Shown one piece after another: positions 7,959 to 17,311 of a stretch of DNA of 34,076 bases. The DNA is from a bacterium (GTDB lineage Bacteria > Patescibacteriota > Microgenomatia > Levybacterales > UBA12049), in contig JAJYDJ010000004.1 in assembly GCA_021777565.1 (NCBI GenBank), positions 1 to 34,076 on the forward strand, written 5' to 3'. Below the pieces are notes generated by a model, which saw nothing but the letters and a program-made list of their open reading frames with translations, was not told the DNA's origin and did no database searches. The position numbers and the translations under genes are program-made. Each line of letters begins with the position of its first letter. Positions within the stretch are counted from its first letter, which is position 1.

Positions 7959-9221
7959 TTATTTTAGCTTCTTGATTTGCTCCTCAATGTGCAAAAGCTT
8001 GTTGTATTTCACGACATGTTCGCCCCTGAATGGCCCACCAAATTTACAATAGTCGGCACCCGCTGCAACCGCAAAATCTGCAATAAAGTCATCGTTGGTC
8101 TCATGGTTGCGCTCGGCAACGATAATCTTAAGTCCTGCCGCACGAGCCACTTCAACAACAGCCAAAGACTCAATCACCGTACCAACTTGGGTTGGCTGAA
8201 TAACAATACCGTTGGCGGCTCTCTTATCCAGGACCATCTGGAGTCGGTAAATGTTGGTCGCTGTCAGATCATTCCCAACGATCAGTGATTTGGTGCCAAG
8301 CAGAGTGGTCATCTGTTGCCATCCTTCCCAGTCATTCTCAGCAAAGGGGTCTTCCAGATAAATAATTGCATTGTTTCTCAGGAGGGTTTCATAGTAGCTG
8401 ACCATATCTTTGGTTGACTGCTGGCTTTCTTTATCAGCGATCTTATACTGCCCAGTCGTGTGAAATCCATTGGCAGCGACGTTGATGCCCAGGAAGAGAT
8501 CAAGCCCAAGTCTGAGGTTGGACTGTGTGATGGCCTGCATCAAAAGCGTTAGGGCGTCACTATTATTGGCTGATTTTGGTGAAAATCCTCCATCATTTTC
8601 AACCGAGGTTGGGAAGCTATTGCCTCTGAGAATATGTTTCATCTCTTGAGCCACATCAACACCCCACTCCAAGGCTTGTGAGAAGGGGATAGACCCGGCC
8701 GTTGTCAAAAGGAACTCCTGGAAATTAAGTCCATTATCGGCGTGTGCTCCGCCACTGACCATAGTAAAAAGAGGAGTAGGAATATGCAGTGGTGCTGATG
8801 AGCGCGCATTAAGACCTCGCAAATAGAGATAGAGCGGAAGGCGACTCGTCTGGGCTGCTGCCTTGGCGACGGCGATGGACACGCTGAGGATGGCATTGCC
8901 ACCAAGACGATTCTTGTTTTGCGTCCCGTCAAGCTCAATCATCGTGCGATCAATCAGTTGCTGCTTGGTGACATCCATGCCGATAATTTTGGGACCGATC
9001 ACGTCAGTAATATTCTGCACTGCTTTCAATACACCAAGACCATCATAATGTTCCTTGTCATGGTCTCGAAGTTCGTATGCTTCATAGCTTCCGGTCGCGA
9101 TGCCACTGGGAACCGCCGCAACACCGATCATGCCGTCATCCAGCACGATAGTTGTCTCAATAGTTGGCATAGCGCTGGCATTGAGAACTTGCCTCGCATA
9201 AATGTTTTTGATTTTAGCCAT
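7959..9221 (-). CDS. Enolase-family protein with substituted active-site residues
   Basis: Full-length enolase similarity (GGAHADN..FQEF, YLEDPFAENDW, KYNKLLHIEEQI), but VENDGGF, GINVAANGF, VGNDL, IVIQPTQVG and VAERNHETND replace the canonical motifs. Confidence 0.9.
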   Translation of the reverse strand: MAKIKNIYARQVLNASAMPTIETTIVLDDGMIGVAAVPSGIATGSYEAYELRDHDKEHYDGLGVLKAVQNITDVIGPKIIGMDVTKQQLIDRTMIELDGTQNKNRLGGNAILSVSIAVAKAAAQTSRLPLYLYLRGLNARSSAPLHIPTPLFTMVSGGAHADNGLNFQEFLLTTAGSIPFSQALEWGVDVAQEMKHILRGNSFPTSVENDGGFSPKSANNSDALTLLMQAITQSNLRLGLDLFLGINVAANGFHTTGQYKIADKESQQSTKDMVSYYETLLRNNAIIYLEDPFAENDWEGWQQMTTLLGTKSLIVGNDLTATNIYRLQMVLDKRAANGIVIQPTQVGTVIESLAVVEVARAAGLKIIVAERNHETNDDFIADFAVAAGADYCKFGGPFRGEHVVKYNKLLHIEEQIKKLK

Positions 9222-9225
9222 GTAG

Positions 9226-11490
9226 TTATTCCTTCCTCAGAATCTTTTTTTCAATAGTGGCAATGGTTTCGCGGGTTCTGGCAATCGCGTCTGGGCTGAC
9301 TGAGACACTGGTGATACCCCATCTAACTAGGTGCTCAAGAAGATCAGGGTATTCGGAGGCTGCCTGTCCACAGAGGGATGCCGTAATACCATGCTTGTGC
9401 GCGGTTTTAATGACACGTTCTAGTGCCCACAGAACCGCTGGGTTTTTCTCATCAAATTCTGACGCGACCGTGTCATTGTCCCGATCTGTCCCCAGAATAA
9501 GCATCGTCAGATCATTGGAGCCTATCGAGACGCCATCAATGCCAACATCGATAAACTCATCAAGCATGATCACATTGGATGGGATTTCAACCATCATCCA
9601 CAGTTTGAAAGATGCTCCACGCGTGAGGCCACTGGCTGCAATAATTTTTTTCACTTCTACGAGTTCTTCAACTGTTCTGACAAATGGGATCATCAGCCAA
9701 AGATTTTTTAAATTGTGTTTGTTGCGTACTTGCTTGATTGCTTCCAGTTCAAGTTCAAAAACCTGACTATCATTGATATATCGATAGGCACCTCGAAACC
9801 CTAGCATCGGATTTGGTTCAACTGGTTCATATTCTTTGCCACCTTTGAGGTTGCGATACTCATTGGTCTTAAAGTCTGATGCACGATACACCACTGGTCG
9901 CGGGGAGAATGCCTTGCAAAAAGTTGCAAGATCACCAGCAAGCGCATCAATAAATTCTTTACGTCTGCCTTCTTTGATCATGGCGCGAGGATGTGTCCCA
10001 ATTCCTGCCATCATGAACTCAGCTCTCAGGAGTCCAACGCCATCAACATGACGTTTGGCTATCTGTTCTGCAAATTCTGGTTCAGCAAGATTAACATACA
10101 CATGCGTGGCTGTCTTGAGATGCTCTGCTTCCTTGGCCTCCTGGCACGCAGTCGTATGGATGCCGCCTGCAAAGACAGTCCCATTTCCCCCGTCAACTGT
10201 AATTATCATGCCATCTTTGAGTTTCTTGGTCGCTTCCTCGGTCCCCACGACCGCCGGGATACCGATCTCTCGAGAGACGATAGCGGCATGAGATGTTCTC
10301 CCACCAGTATCGGTGATGATAGCGGCAGCTTTCTTCATCGCGGGCACAAAATCAGGATTTGTCTGAGGTGCGACCAGGATATCTCCTTGTTCAATCTTGC
10401 CAATCTCTTTGGCACTCTCGAGTATCTTCACAGGTCCTGAGGCTATGCCAGGAGAGGCAGGATCACCTTTGAGAAGAACCTTCAGCGCTTCTTCTTGGGT
10501 CTTTTCATCCTGAGTCGAGGTATCTTTTTTATCAACGGTCGTGATAGGGCGAGTCTGTACTAGATAGACTTTCCCTTTTTCTATTGCCCATTCACTGTCC
10601 TGTGGGAAATAATAATGCTTCTCGAGTTCCTTTGAAAGTTTGGCCAGCGCTACGATATGAGCGTCACTGACTTTCTGTTTGTCTCCTTGTGTTTTAGTGA
10701 GTGTGACAGTCTTATTGGTTGTACCCTTTTTTATCAGTTCTTTACTCTGGGTACGAATTGTTTTATTGGTAATGGTGAGTGATTTCTTATCCACTTCATA
10801 GTGATCTGGGGTTACTTCTCCTTGTACGATCATCTCTCCAAGCCCTAAGATTCCTTCAATCACAATAGTCTCTTTATTATTCGTGACCGGATCGATACTA
10901 AACATTATTCCGGACATCTCTGACTCGACCATTTTCTGTACCGGGACAGCAATACCTACTCTCAAATGGTCATAGTGCTGTTCATGGCGATAGAAAATTG
11001 CGCGTGCATCAAAAAGTGATGCCCAGGCATCTTTAATAGCGACGATCAGGTTGGCATCGCCTTTGACATTAAGATACGTCTCTTGTTGGCCAGCAAAGGA
11101 AGCACCGGGCAGATCTTCGGCGGTTGCACTAGACCGCACGGCAACGAGTGGATCTTTGAATTTGCCACCGAGTTTGTTATATGCCTCATAAATCCCATGC
11201 ATAAGGCTGTCTGCAAATTTACCTTGGACAATAAGTTTTTTTATCTTTACTGAGGCACTATTGAGGGATTTCGTATCATCGTATTTGGTATCTTTCAAAA
11301 CGGCAGCGATTTGAGGCTCTAAATTATTCTGCTCAAGAAAGTTAAAATACGCTTGTGCAGTGACAATAAATCCATTGGGCACAGGGAAACCATTTCTCGT
11401 CATTTCTCCCAAATTGGCACCCTTCCCACCGACCAGACTGACGTCTTCTTTTCCCACGTCTTTAAACCAAACAATGAGGGGCAGTCTCAT
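9226..11490 (-). CDS. ppsA: Phosphoenolpyruvate synthase / pyruvate, water dikinase
   Basis: VGGKGANLGEM, VRSSATAEDLPGASFAGQQETYLNV, GGRTSHAAIVSREIGIPAVVG, NPMLGFRGAYRY, EIPSNV, SIGSNDLT, CGQAASEYPDL. Confidence 0.95.
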   Translation of the reverse strand: MRLPLIVWFKDVGKEDVSLVGGKGANLGEMTRNGFPVPNGFIVTAQAYFNFLEQNNLEPQIAAVLKDTKYDDTKSLNSASVKIKKLIVQGKFADSLMHGIYEAYNKLGGKFKDPLVAVRSSATAEDLPGASFAGQQETYLNVKGDANLIVAIKDAWASLFDARAIFYRHEQHYDHLRVGIAVPVQKMVESEMSGIMFSIDPVTNNKETIVIEGILGLGEMIVQGEVTPDHYEVDKKSLTITNKTIRTQSKELIKKGTTNKTVTLTKTQGDKQKVSDAHIVALAKLSKELEKHYYFPQDSEWAIEKGKVYLVQTRPITTVDKKDTSTQDEKTQEEALKVLLKGDPASPGIASGPVKILESAKEIGKIEQGDILVAPQTNPDFVPAMKKAAAIITDTGGRTSHAAIVSREIGIPAVVGTEEATKKLKDGMIITVDGGNGTVFAGGIHTTACQEAKEAEHLKTATHVYVNLAEPEFAEQIAKRHVDGVGLLRAEFMMAGIGTHPRAMIKEGRRKEFIDALAGDLATFCKAFSPRPVVYRASDFKTNEYRNLKGGKEYEPVEPNPMLGFRGAYRYINDSQVFELELEAIKQVRNKHNLKNLWLMIPFVRTVEELVEVKKIIAASGLTRGASFKLWMMVEIPSNVIMLDEFIDVGIDGVSIGSNDLTMLILGTDRDNDTVASEFDEKNPAVLWALERVIKTAHKHGITASLCGQAASEYPDLLEHLVRWGITSVSVSPDAIARTRETIATIEKKILRKE

Positions 11491-11573
11491 ACACTTAGCG
11501 TAACAAAGCAGTACTGAGATTGCAATGAGAGGCTTTACATTCTGGCCTCAAAAATGTAATATACATCACAATT

Positions 11574-12275
11574 ATGACGATAGACGTAGAATTTCACATT
11601 CCAAATGAGGACGGGGCAGAACTAAATGAAAACACAACTGATCCTGAACTTGTGACGCAGGTAGCTCGCGCAGGGAAAGAGTTACGTGAATATCTGGACA
11701 GGAATCCTCGAGATGGTGTCAGATTCCCTGAGACTGAAGATGAATATGGGACAAGAACTCCGGCAGGAAGAATGATCGTCATTGTCCCCCTCGGGTCTCC
11801 CATGCCACGAAGCGGGGATGATAGTCTGCCTACTCCGCTTATGACAATTTTTGCATTTGATGATGGAACAATGTTAGTGACAAGTCATTTCAAAGCAGGA
11901 AGGCAAGATACCTGCTCCGTACAGCTCTTGATTGATGAAAATGATTACATGACTCTCACAGGCAACCCGATAGATTATGACTTTGCCAATCCAGTGCGCA
12001 AACCGACCAGCCTGCGTTATGTGGACGAATTCGGTTTCGCACGTTACGTGCGGCTTCGTGATGCGTTCCTCCCGACGACCAATGACATGCCTGAAATAGA
12101 TATGCCAGTAATGCAGAGATATTATGTAGATGGGATTACGAATTTACTTCTGACACTCCATGCCAATAATGTAGTTGATAACATTACCGCACAGGAAGCG
12201 CTTAAAGCAGGCAGAGCAGTAGATGGCTCTACTCTTCAACAAGAAGCGTACAATACGCTGGTGAATGCGGTATGA
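11574..12275 (+). CDS. hypothetical acidic protein (233 aa)
   Basis: Long ORF with promoter-like TTTACA-N17-TAATAT upstream; no family recognised. Confidence 0.7.
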   Translation: MTIDVEFHIPNEDGAELNENTTDPELVTQVARAGKELREYLDRNPRDGVRFPETEDEYGTRTPAGRMIVIVPLGSPMPRSGDDSLPTPLMTIFAFDDGTMLVTSHFKAGRQDTCSVQLLIDENDYMTLTGNPIDYDFANPVRKPTSLRYVDEFGFARYVRLRDAFLPTTNDMPEIDMPVMQRYYVDGITNLLLTLHANNVVDNITAQEALKAGRAVDGSTLQQEAYNTLVNAV

Positions 12276-12310
12276 GCTTCCTTTTTATTTACACGTGCTA
12301 CAATACTTCC

Positions 12311-14608
12311 ATGCGTTTTAAACAGTATATAAGTTTTCTTCTGGGGTGGCCGTTATCTATTGCCGCACTGTATTATCTGAGCACACTTTTTCTTTCTCAA
12401 TGGCAGAAAATTAATAGGCATAGTCTGCATATAGACTGGACATTGGTTGTTGCATCGATTATTTCATGTGCACTTTATTTTGTGTTTCGTGTTATTGCCT
12501 GGGAACAGTTACTCCCAGAACATACAGATCATATAAAAAAGACATCTCTGTATTGGATGTTATCAGAGCTGCAGCGATTTTTACCTGGTAATATTTGGGG
12601 ACAAATTGCACGTATCAAATATTTTAGTCATAGAATCCCAGAGAAACGGACATTACTCAAATTATTAACCGTAGAATCGTATTACATTGTGATCGCATCA
12701 GCAGTTGTCGCGCTTCTCGCACTCCCTAAACTGTTCACTCTTCTCCCACTCTGGCAGTGGAGCATCCTTGCCGGGGCGCTGATTATTGGGATTGCAACTA
12801 TCCTTATCATGCGTAGACTCCCACTGATTGGCAGACTCTTTACTGATATGCCTTTCAAGAAGAGAGTTACCGTACTCATCCCCATGTCGATGTCATTTCT
12901 TTGGTTAAGTTTTGGGTCATATCTTGCGATCAAAAGCGTTGCTCCCGTGTCTATGGGCGATTGGATAACTATCACCGGTATTTTTAGCGTGTCACTTCTT
13001 ATTGGATATGGTTCGATTATTACGCCAATGGGACTTGGTATTCGCGAAGCAGCACTTGTCTATTTCCTTCACTTTTTCATGCCACTGGGAAGTGCGACAT
13101 TGGCTGCAATTGCGGCTCGCATTATCTCAATTGTGGCAGAAGGTATGATCCTTTCTTTTTTTGCATTGTGGCAAAAGGGACCAACAGGCAAAATCGAACA
13201 TTGGATAGGTAACCACAAATATGAATTGCTCCTCATGGTATTCACGTTGGGGTATGCGCTGTATTTCTCACTTGCGACCTGTGCCAAGCAAGACACATTT
13301 TTCACTGGTAGATTTGATCTGGGGAATATGGACCAGGTAGTCTGGAACAGTGCGCATGGGCATTTATTTCTCTTTACTGATCCGGGAGGAACGGATATCA
13401 TCTCCCGGCTCGCTTTTCACGCAGATGTATTGCTTGTTGACCTAGCGCCCTTGTATTGGATCTGGAGTGATCCAAAAATGCTTCTCATAGCCCAATCACT
13501 TGCACTTGCCAGTGGAGCGATATGGGTCTATCTGATCGCATCTCATGTCCTGAAGAGAAAATCCATTTCTTTTATTCTCGCCCTGTCTTACCTTCTGTAT
13601 CCTGCTATCCAGTTTGTGAATTTATATGACTTTCACATGGTAAGTTTTGCGGTGCCACTTTTCCTTGCTGCATGGTACGCATTTCTTAGGGAAAAGGTAT
13701 GGGTGAGCGCACTTTTTCTTGCACTTGCAGGACTGACTAAAGAAAATGTATGGGTCGCCGTAGGTATCTTTGGATTCTTCCTTTTGTTCACTCGGCATAA
13801 AAAGTGGGGAACAGTACTACTTCTGGGAAGTATCGGGCTTTTCTTTTTCTTCGTGTCCTATTTGATCCCAGCTACCAGAGGATCCAAGCATTTTGCTATT
13901 GAATACTATAGTGATTTTGGAGATTCTCCACGCAGTATTATTTTAGGTTTTCTTACCAAACCGTTGACCATCATCGGTGATGTATTTCAATTCTCAAAGC
14001 TTGAGTATCTTATCCAACTGTTTGCACCAGTTGGATTTTTGGCACTTGTTTCACCAGCCTATCTCCTGTTTGCCTTGGGAGATTTTATGATCAATTTATT
14101 GAGCACCAACCAGAATATGACGCAGTTATATTATCAGTACACGACGGTTATTACACCGTTTATTTTCATCGCTGCCATCTACGGTACCAAAAAGATCATT
14201 GATGTGTGGCCTCAATACAGTTCATTGCTAGGAGGGTACTTGTTGGTCAGTGCTGTTGTGTGTGCTGGCCTATTTGGGCCACTGCCTGGAAGCTCTGCCC
14301 AAAATATTCTTATGTTTGAGCATGCACTCTCATATCGGTCATCAGTATCGGCAGCATTAGACATGATTCCTCCCCGAGCAACTGTCGCGGCAACAAATAA
14401 TCTTGGTGCCCACTTGTCGCAAAGAGACTATATCTTTACTATCCCAACAGGTATGGATAAGGCGGAGTATTTAGCATTCCTTTTGACTGATGAGTCGGCT
14501 CAACCATCGCTTGAAGCTCAAAAACAAATGGTGAGTGCGTTGCAACAGAATTCCTCGTATGAGACACTATATCAGAAGCAAGATTTTTATTTGTTTAAGA
14601 AAAAATGA
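12311..14608 (+). CDS. Polytopic membrane protein: N-terminal LPG-synthase-TM/flippase-like region fused to DUF2079-like region
   Basis: N-half RFLPGNIWGQIARIKYF and TPMGLGIREAALVYFL; C-half FDLGNMDQVVWNSAHGH, LLYPAIQFVNLYDFHMVSFAVPLFL, LAGLTKENVW. Start 12311 (TACAAT 6 nt upstream). Confidence 0.8.
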   Translation: MRFKQYISFLLGWPLSIAALYYLSTLFLSQWQKINRHSLHIDWTLVVASIISCALYFVFRVIAWEQLLPEHTDHIKKTSLYWMLSELQRFLPGNIWGQIARIKYFSHRIPEKRTLLKLLTVESYYIVIASAVVALLALPKLFTLLPLWQWSILAGALIIGIATILIMRRLPLIGRLFTDMPFKKRVTVLIPMSMSFLWLSFGSYLAIKSVAPVSMGDWITITGIFSVSLLIGYGSIITPMGLGIREAALVYFLHFFMPLGSATLAAIAARIISIVAEGMILSFFALWQKGPTGKIEHWIGNHKYELLLMVFTLGYALYFSLATCAKQDTFFTGRFDLGNMDQVVWNSAHGHLFLFTDPGGTDIISRLAFHADVLLVDLAPLYWIWSDPKMLLIAQSLALASGAIWVYLIASHVLKRKSISFILALSYLLYPAIQFVNLYDFHMVSFAVPLFLAAWYAFLREKVWVSALFLALAGLTKENVWVAVGIFGFFLLFTRHKKWGTVLLLGSIGLFFFFVSYLIPATRGSKHFAIEYYSDFGDSPRSIILGFLTKPLTIIGDVFQFSKLEYLIQLFAPVGFLALVSPAYLLFALGDFMINLLSTNQNMTQLYYQYTTVITPFIFIAAIYGTKKIIDVWPQYSSLLGGYLLVSAVVCAGLFGPLPGSSAQNILMFEHALSYRSSVSAALDMIPPRATVAATNNLGAHLSQRDYIFTIPTGMDKAEYLAFLLTDESAQPSLEAQKQMVSALQQNSSYETLYQKQDFYLFKKK

Positions 14609-15447
14609 TATACGTTACAAAAGCTGATGGCACCAAACAACCGTTCTCTGAAGAGAAATTCATTCGCTCAATGGAGCGTGCACATATCCCTGAAGAATTC
14701 AGGCAGCAAGCGCTTGATCATGTAAAATCCAACCTCTTTGACGGCATTACCACAAAAGAAATTTATCACCACATGAGTGAATTTTTGGGTGGTCATGCCC
14801 CACATGCTGCGACACTGTATTCGCTCAAGCAATCTATCATGGAGCTAGGTCCGACAGGCTATCCGTTCGAAGATTTTATTTCACAGCTTTTACAAGCAGA
14901 AGGATACAGTACACAGGTTCGTCAAATTATCCAAGGACAGTGTATTAGCCATGAAATTGATGTGGTTGCGCAAAAAAATACCGTTATCCCGACCAAGGTA
15001 ATGGTAGAGGCAAAGTATCATAACGAGCCAGGTATTATGACGGATGTGCATGTACCAATGTATACAAAGTCACGTTTTGACGATATCAAAGAGAAGAATG
15101 GCTTTACCACATGCATGATCGTAACCAATACCAAAATGACCAGTGATGCTATTGCATTTGGAGAGTGTGTCGGTATTCAACTCCTTGCCTGGAGTTATCC
15201 CCAAGGAGCGGGTTTGGCAGACCTGGTAGAGAAGTACAATCTTGTCCCTATTACGGCATTATCTGTTCTGCCCACAAATGCTCGGGAGACACTTCTCTCA
15301 AAAGGCATTGTTTTGTGTCACCAAATTTGTCAGAATCCATCAGTTTTGGATGATCTTCATTTACCTGAGGAGACAAAACAAACAATTATTTCCCACGCAG
15401 CCTATACCTGTCGAAATAAAGAGGAAGCTACACCGCAAGCTTCATAA
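14605..15447 (+). CDS. ATP-cone domain plus Mrr-like (PD-(D/E)xK) nuclease with HhH-like tail
   Basis: N-terminal VTKADGTKQPFSEEKFIRSMERA (ATP-cone); FEDFISQLLQAEGY...HEIDVVA...VMVEAKYHN (Mrr-type core). ATGA overlap with the preceding gene. Confidence 0.85.
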   Translation: MIYVTKADGTKQPFSEEKFIRSMERAHIPEEFRQQALDHVKSNLFDGITTKEIYHHMSEFLGGHAPHAATLYSLKQSIMELGPTGYPFEDFISQLLQAEGYSTQVRQIIQGQCISHEIDVVAQKNTVIPTKVMVEAKYHNEPGIMTDVHVPMYTKSRFDDIKEKNGFTTCMIVTNTKMTSDAIAFGECVGIQLLAWSYPQGAGLADLVEKYNLVPITALSVLPTNARETLLSKGIVLCHQICQNPSVLDDLHLPEETKQTIISHAAYTCRNKEEATPQAS

Positions 15448-16666
15448 GTTGCTCTCTTTCCCACTTGTCTGCCATGAAGCCATTGGGGACAGTGGTCAGT
15501 AATTCACTCTGATGCACGAATCCATTACGTAGTGTCCCATCGCCAAATCGGTCATTGATGGCATCCATCGTTTTATAAATAGTTTCCCATTTGTGGTTAT
15601 CAGTAAAAAGAGATTGCTGAGAGACTGCCTTTTCATGGAGTCCTGAGGCATACACACTGATACGTCTGACATAACTCATATGTGCAAATCTATCTTTTTG
15701 TGCTCGATACATATCAAAGAATTGTTTACCCGTATCCATAAATTCGTGAGAACGTATATTGGTGTGCCATCCGCTGTCTCCATACAGAGAGAACCCAACA
15801 ATTCTTGCAGTCTTTTTCAGTCTTCTTAATTTCTTGGCAACTTCCTCGCCGAGCTCATAAACCGTTTGGTCGATCATGCGCTTGTTATACACATTTTCAG
15901 GAAGGCAATACTGGCGACTAATAGATTTGACATCTTGTCCTTGTGTATAGGGAACCACTTCGCTGGTATCAATGCCAAGGCCGACATTTTTTAAGAAATG
16001 TCCTTCAACATCCCCAAATTCGTCAAGGAGCTTCTCAAGTGGCACACTGGCAAGATCGAGGAGATGATAGATGCCAATGCGATTGAGATGTTTTTTTGTT
16101 TGTCCTCCAATGCCGCAAATATCCATGAGTTCACAGCCTCGGTACGTCTCTTCACGATTCTCGTGGGTGAGAGTATAGAGACCATTTGGTTTGTGAGTTC
16201 CGGAGGCAAGCTTTGCTAGCATTTTATTGTAGGATACGCCAACACTCACCGTGATATAGGGTCCGACTGCCTTGGCAAGTTTCATCTTGAGCTGTCTCAC
16301 CAGATTCTCAACGCTGCCAAAAAGAGGGAGAGTATCGGTGACATCCATAAATACTTCATCAATGGAGAAAAGCTCTACCGTAGGGGAGAAAAGATTGGCA
16401 ATTTCGAGAAATTTTTTCGAAATTTCGAAATAGCGTATGAAATCTGCTCGGACAAATTTTATGTTCGGACACTTTTGTTGTGCAATGTACGTTCGGGTTG
16501 GGCTGGTGACACCCATGCGTTTTGCCTCACGTGAGGCAGCGATAATGGCGGTCCTACCATTGTGCGCAATAATGCCTATTGGCTTGTCACGAAGCTCTGG
16601 GTAGTCCTGTTGCATAACACTAGCGAAGAAACTGTCGAAGTCTACATGAAGAATAACCCTGTCCAT
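15428..16666 (-). CDS. dinB: DNA polymerase IV (Y family)
   Basis: ILHVDFDSFFASV, FSIDEVFMDVT, VSVGVSYNKMLAKLASG, DICGIGGQTKKHLNRIGI. Confidence 0.96.
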   Translation of the reverse strand: MDRVILHVDFDSFFASVMQQDYPELRDKPIGIIAHNGRTAIIAASREAKRMGVTSPTRTYIAQQKCPNIKFVRADFIRYFEISKKFLEIANLFSPTVELFSIDEVFMDVTDTLPLFGSVENLVRQLKMKLAKAVGPYITVSVGVSYNKMLAKLASGTHKPNGLYTLTHENREETYRGCELMDICGIGGQTKKHLNRIGIYHLLDLASVPLEKLLDEFGDVEGHFLKNVGLGIDTSEVVPYTQGQDVKSISRQYCLPENVYNKRMIDQTVYELGEEVAKKLRRLKKTARIVGFSLYGDSGWHTNIRSHEFMDTGKQFFDMYRAQKDRFAHMSYVRRISVYASGLHEKAVSQQSLFTDNHKWETIYKTMDAINDRFGDGTLRNGFVHQSELLTTVPNGFMADKWEREQLMKLAV

Positions 16667-16756
16667 AGTTAAAATTTATACGAATAAATGTCCTCATTCA
16701 AGGGGTCAGAAGGGATCATATTGCAATAAGGGCTCTGAGTCCGGTACGATATGGCT

Positions 16757-17197
16757 ATGTCAATTCCACAGCCATTCTCGCATGAGGAATTTAAGGAAAT
16801 TTATAGTAAGGTCCCACGCCTGTGTGTCGATCTGATTATCAAGACAGACCAAGGCTATCTGATGACGCTTCGTGGAAACTCCCGAGATGGCTGGGCCGGT
16901 CAGTGGTATTTCCCAGGAGGCACGGTCTATATGTTTGAGTCCATTGAGGATGCCCTCAAGAGGAAGGCTGAGGAAGAGCTGGGAGTTGAGATCGAGATAG
17001 AGAAGCTCTTAGGGTACACAGAGTGTTTTAGTGAGCGTAAAGAAAGGGGATTTGGCTACAGTGTGGGGTTAGAGTTTCTCTGTCACATGCCCAAAGGGGC
17101 ATCACCAAGGAGTAACGAGCAAATCGGCTACTTTTCTACCCCTCCAGAGAATACGATCCCTGAGCACAAGCAGTTCTTCCAGGAGCACCTCCTATAA
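16757..17197 (+). CDS. NUDIX hydrolase (GDP-mannose mannosyl hydrolase-like)
   Basis: GGTVYMFESIEDALKRKAEEELGVEI NUDIX box. -35 TTGCAA/-10 TACGAT geometry favours the second ATG (16757) over 16751. Confidence 0.85.
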   Translation: MSIPQPFSHEEFKEIYSKVPRLCVDLIIKTDQGYLMTLRGNSRDGWAGQWYFPGGTVYMFESIEDALKRKAEEELGVEIEIEKLLGYTECFSERKERGFGYSVGLEFLCHMPKGASPRSNEQIGYFSTPPENTIPEHKQFFQEHLL

Positions 17198-17249
17198 TAC
17201 CCCTAGCAAGAAGGAGCCTTCATGTGAGAGAATAGGGGTGGAATTATAG
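17192..17249. other. Long inverted repeat / potential structured RNA between NUDIX gene and typA
   Basis: CTATAATACCCCTA (17192-17205) pairs with TAGGGGT-GGA-ATTATAG (17233-17249): 14 bp with a GGA bulge; inner GAAGGAGCCTTC hairpin. Confidence 0.55.
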
Positions 17250-17311
17250 CAGCGGCCCATTTCTTCTTGTAGAACCTGGCTATTAGCCTATAATTATGTT
17301 ATACTCAGTCT

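Noticed and set aside
9257-10440. Several plus-strand ORFs (169, 71, 149, 78 aa)
   Set aside because: All antisense to the PEP synthase coding region; no independent start signals.
16415-16430. Perfect palindrome TTTCGAAATTTCGAAA
   Set aside because: Inside dinB codons for RYFEISKKF; AT-rich and explained by coding sequence.
16751-16756. First ATG of the NUDIX ORF as the start
   Set aside because: Promoter spacing (TTGCAA-N18-TACGAT-6-ATG) fits the second ATG at 16757; the first would sit directly against the -10 box.
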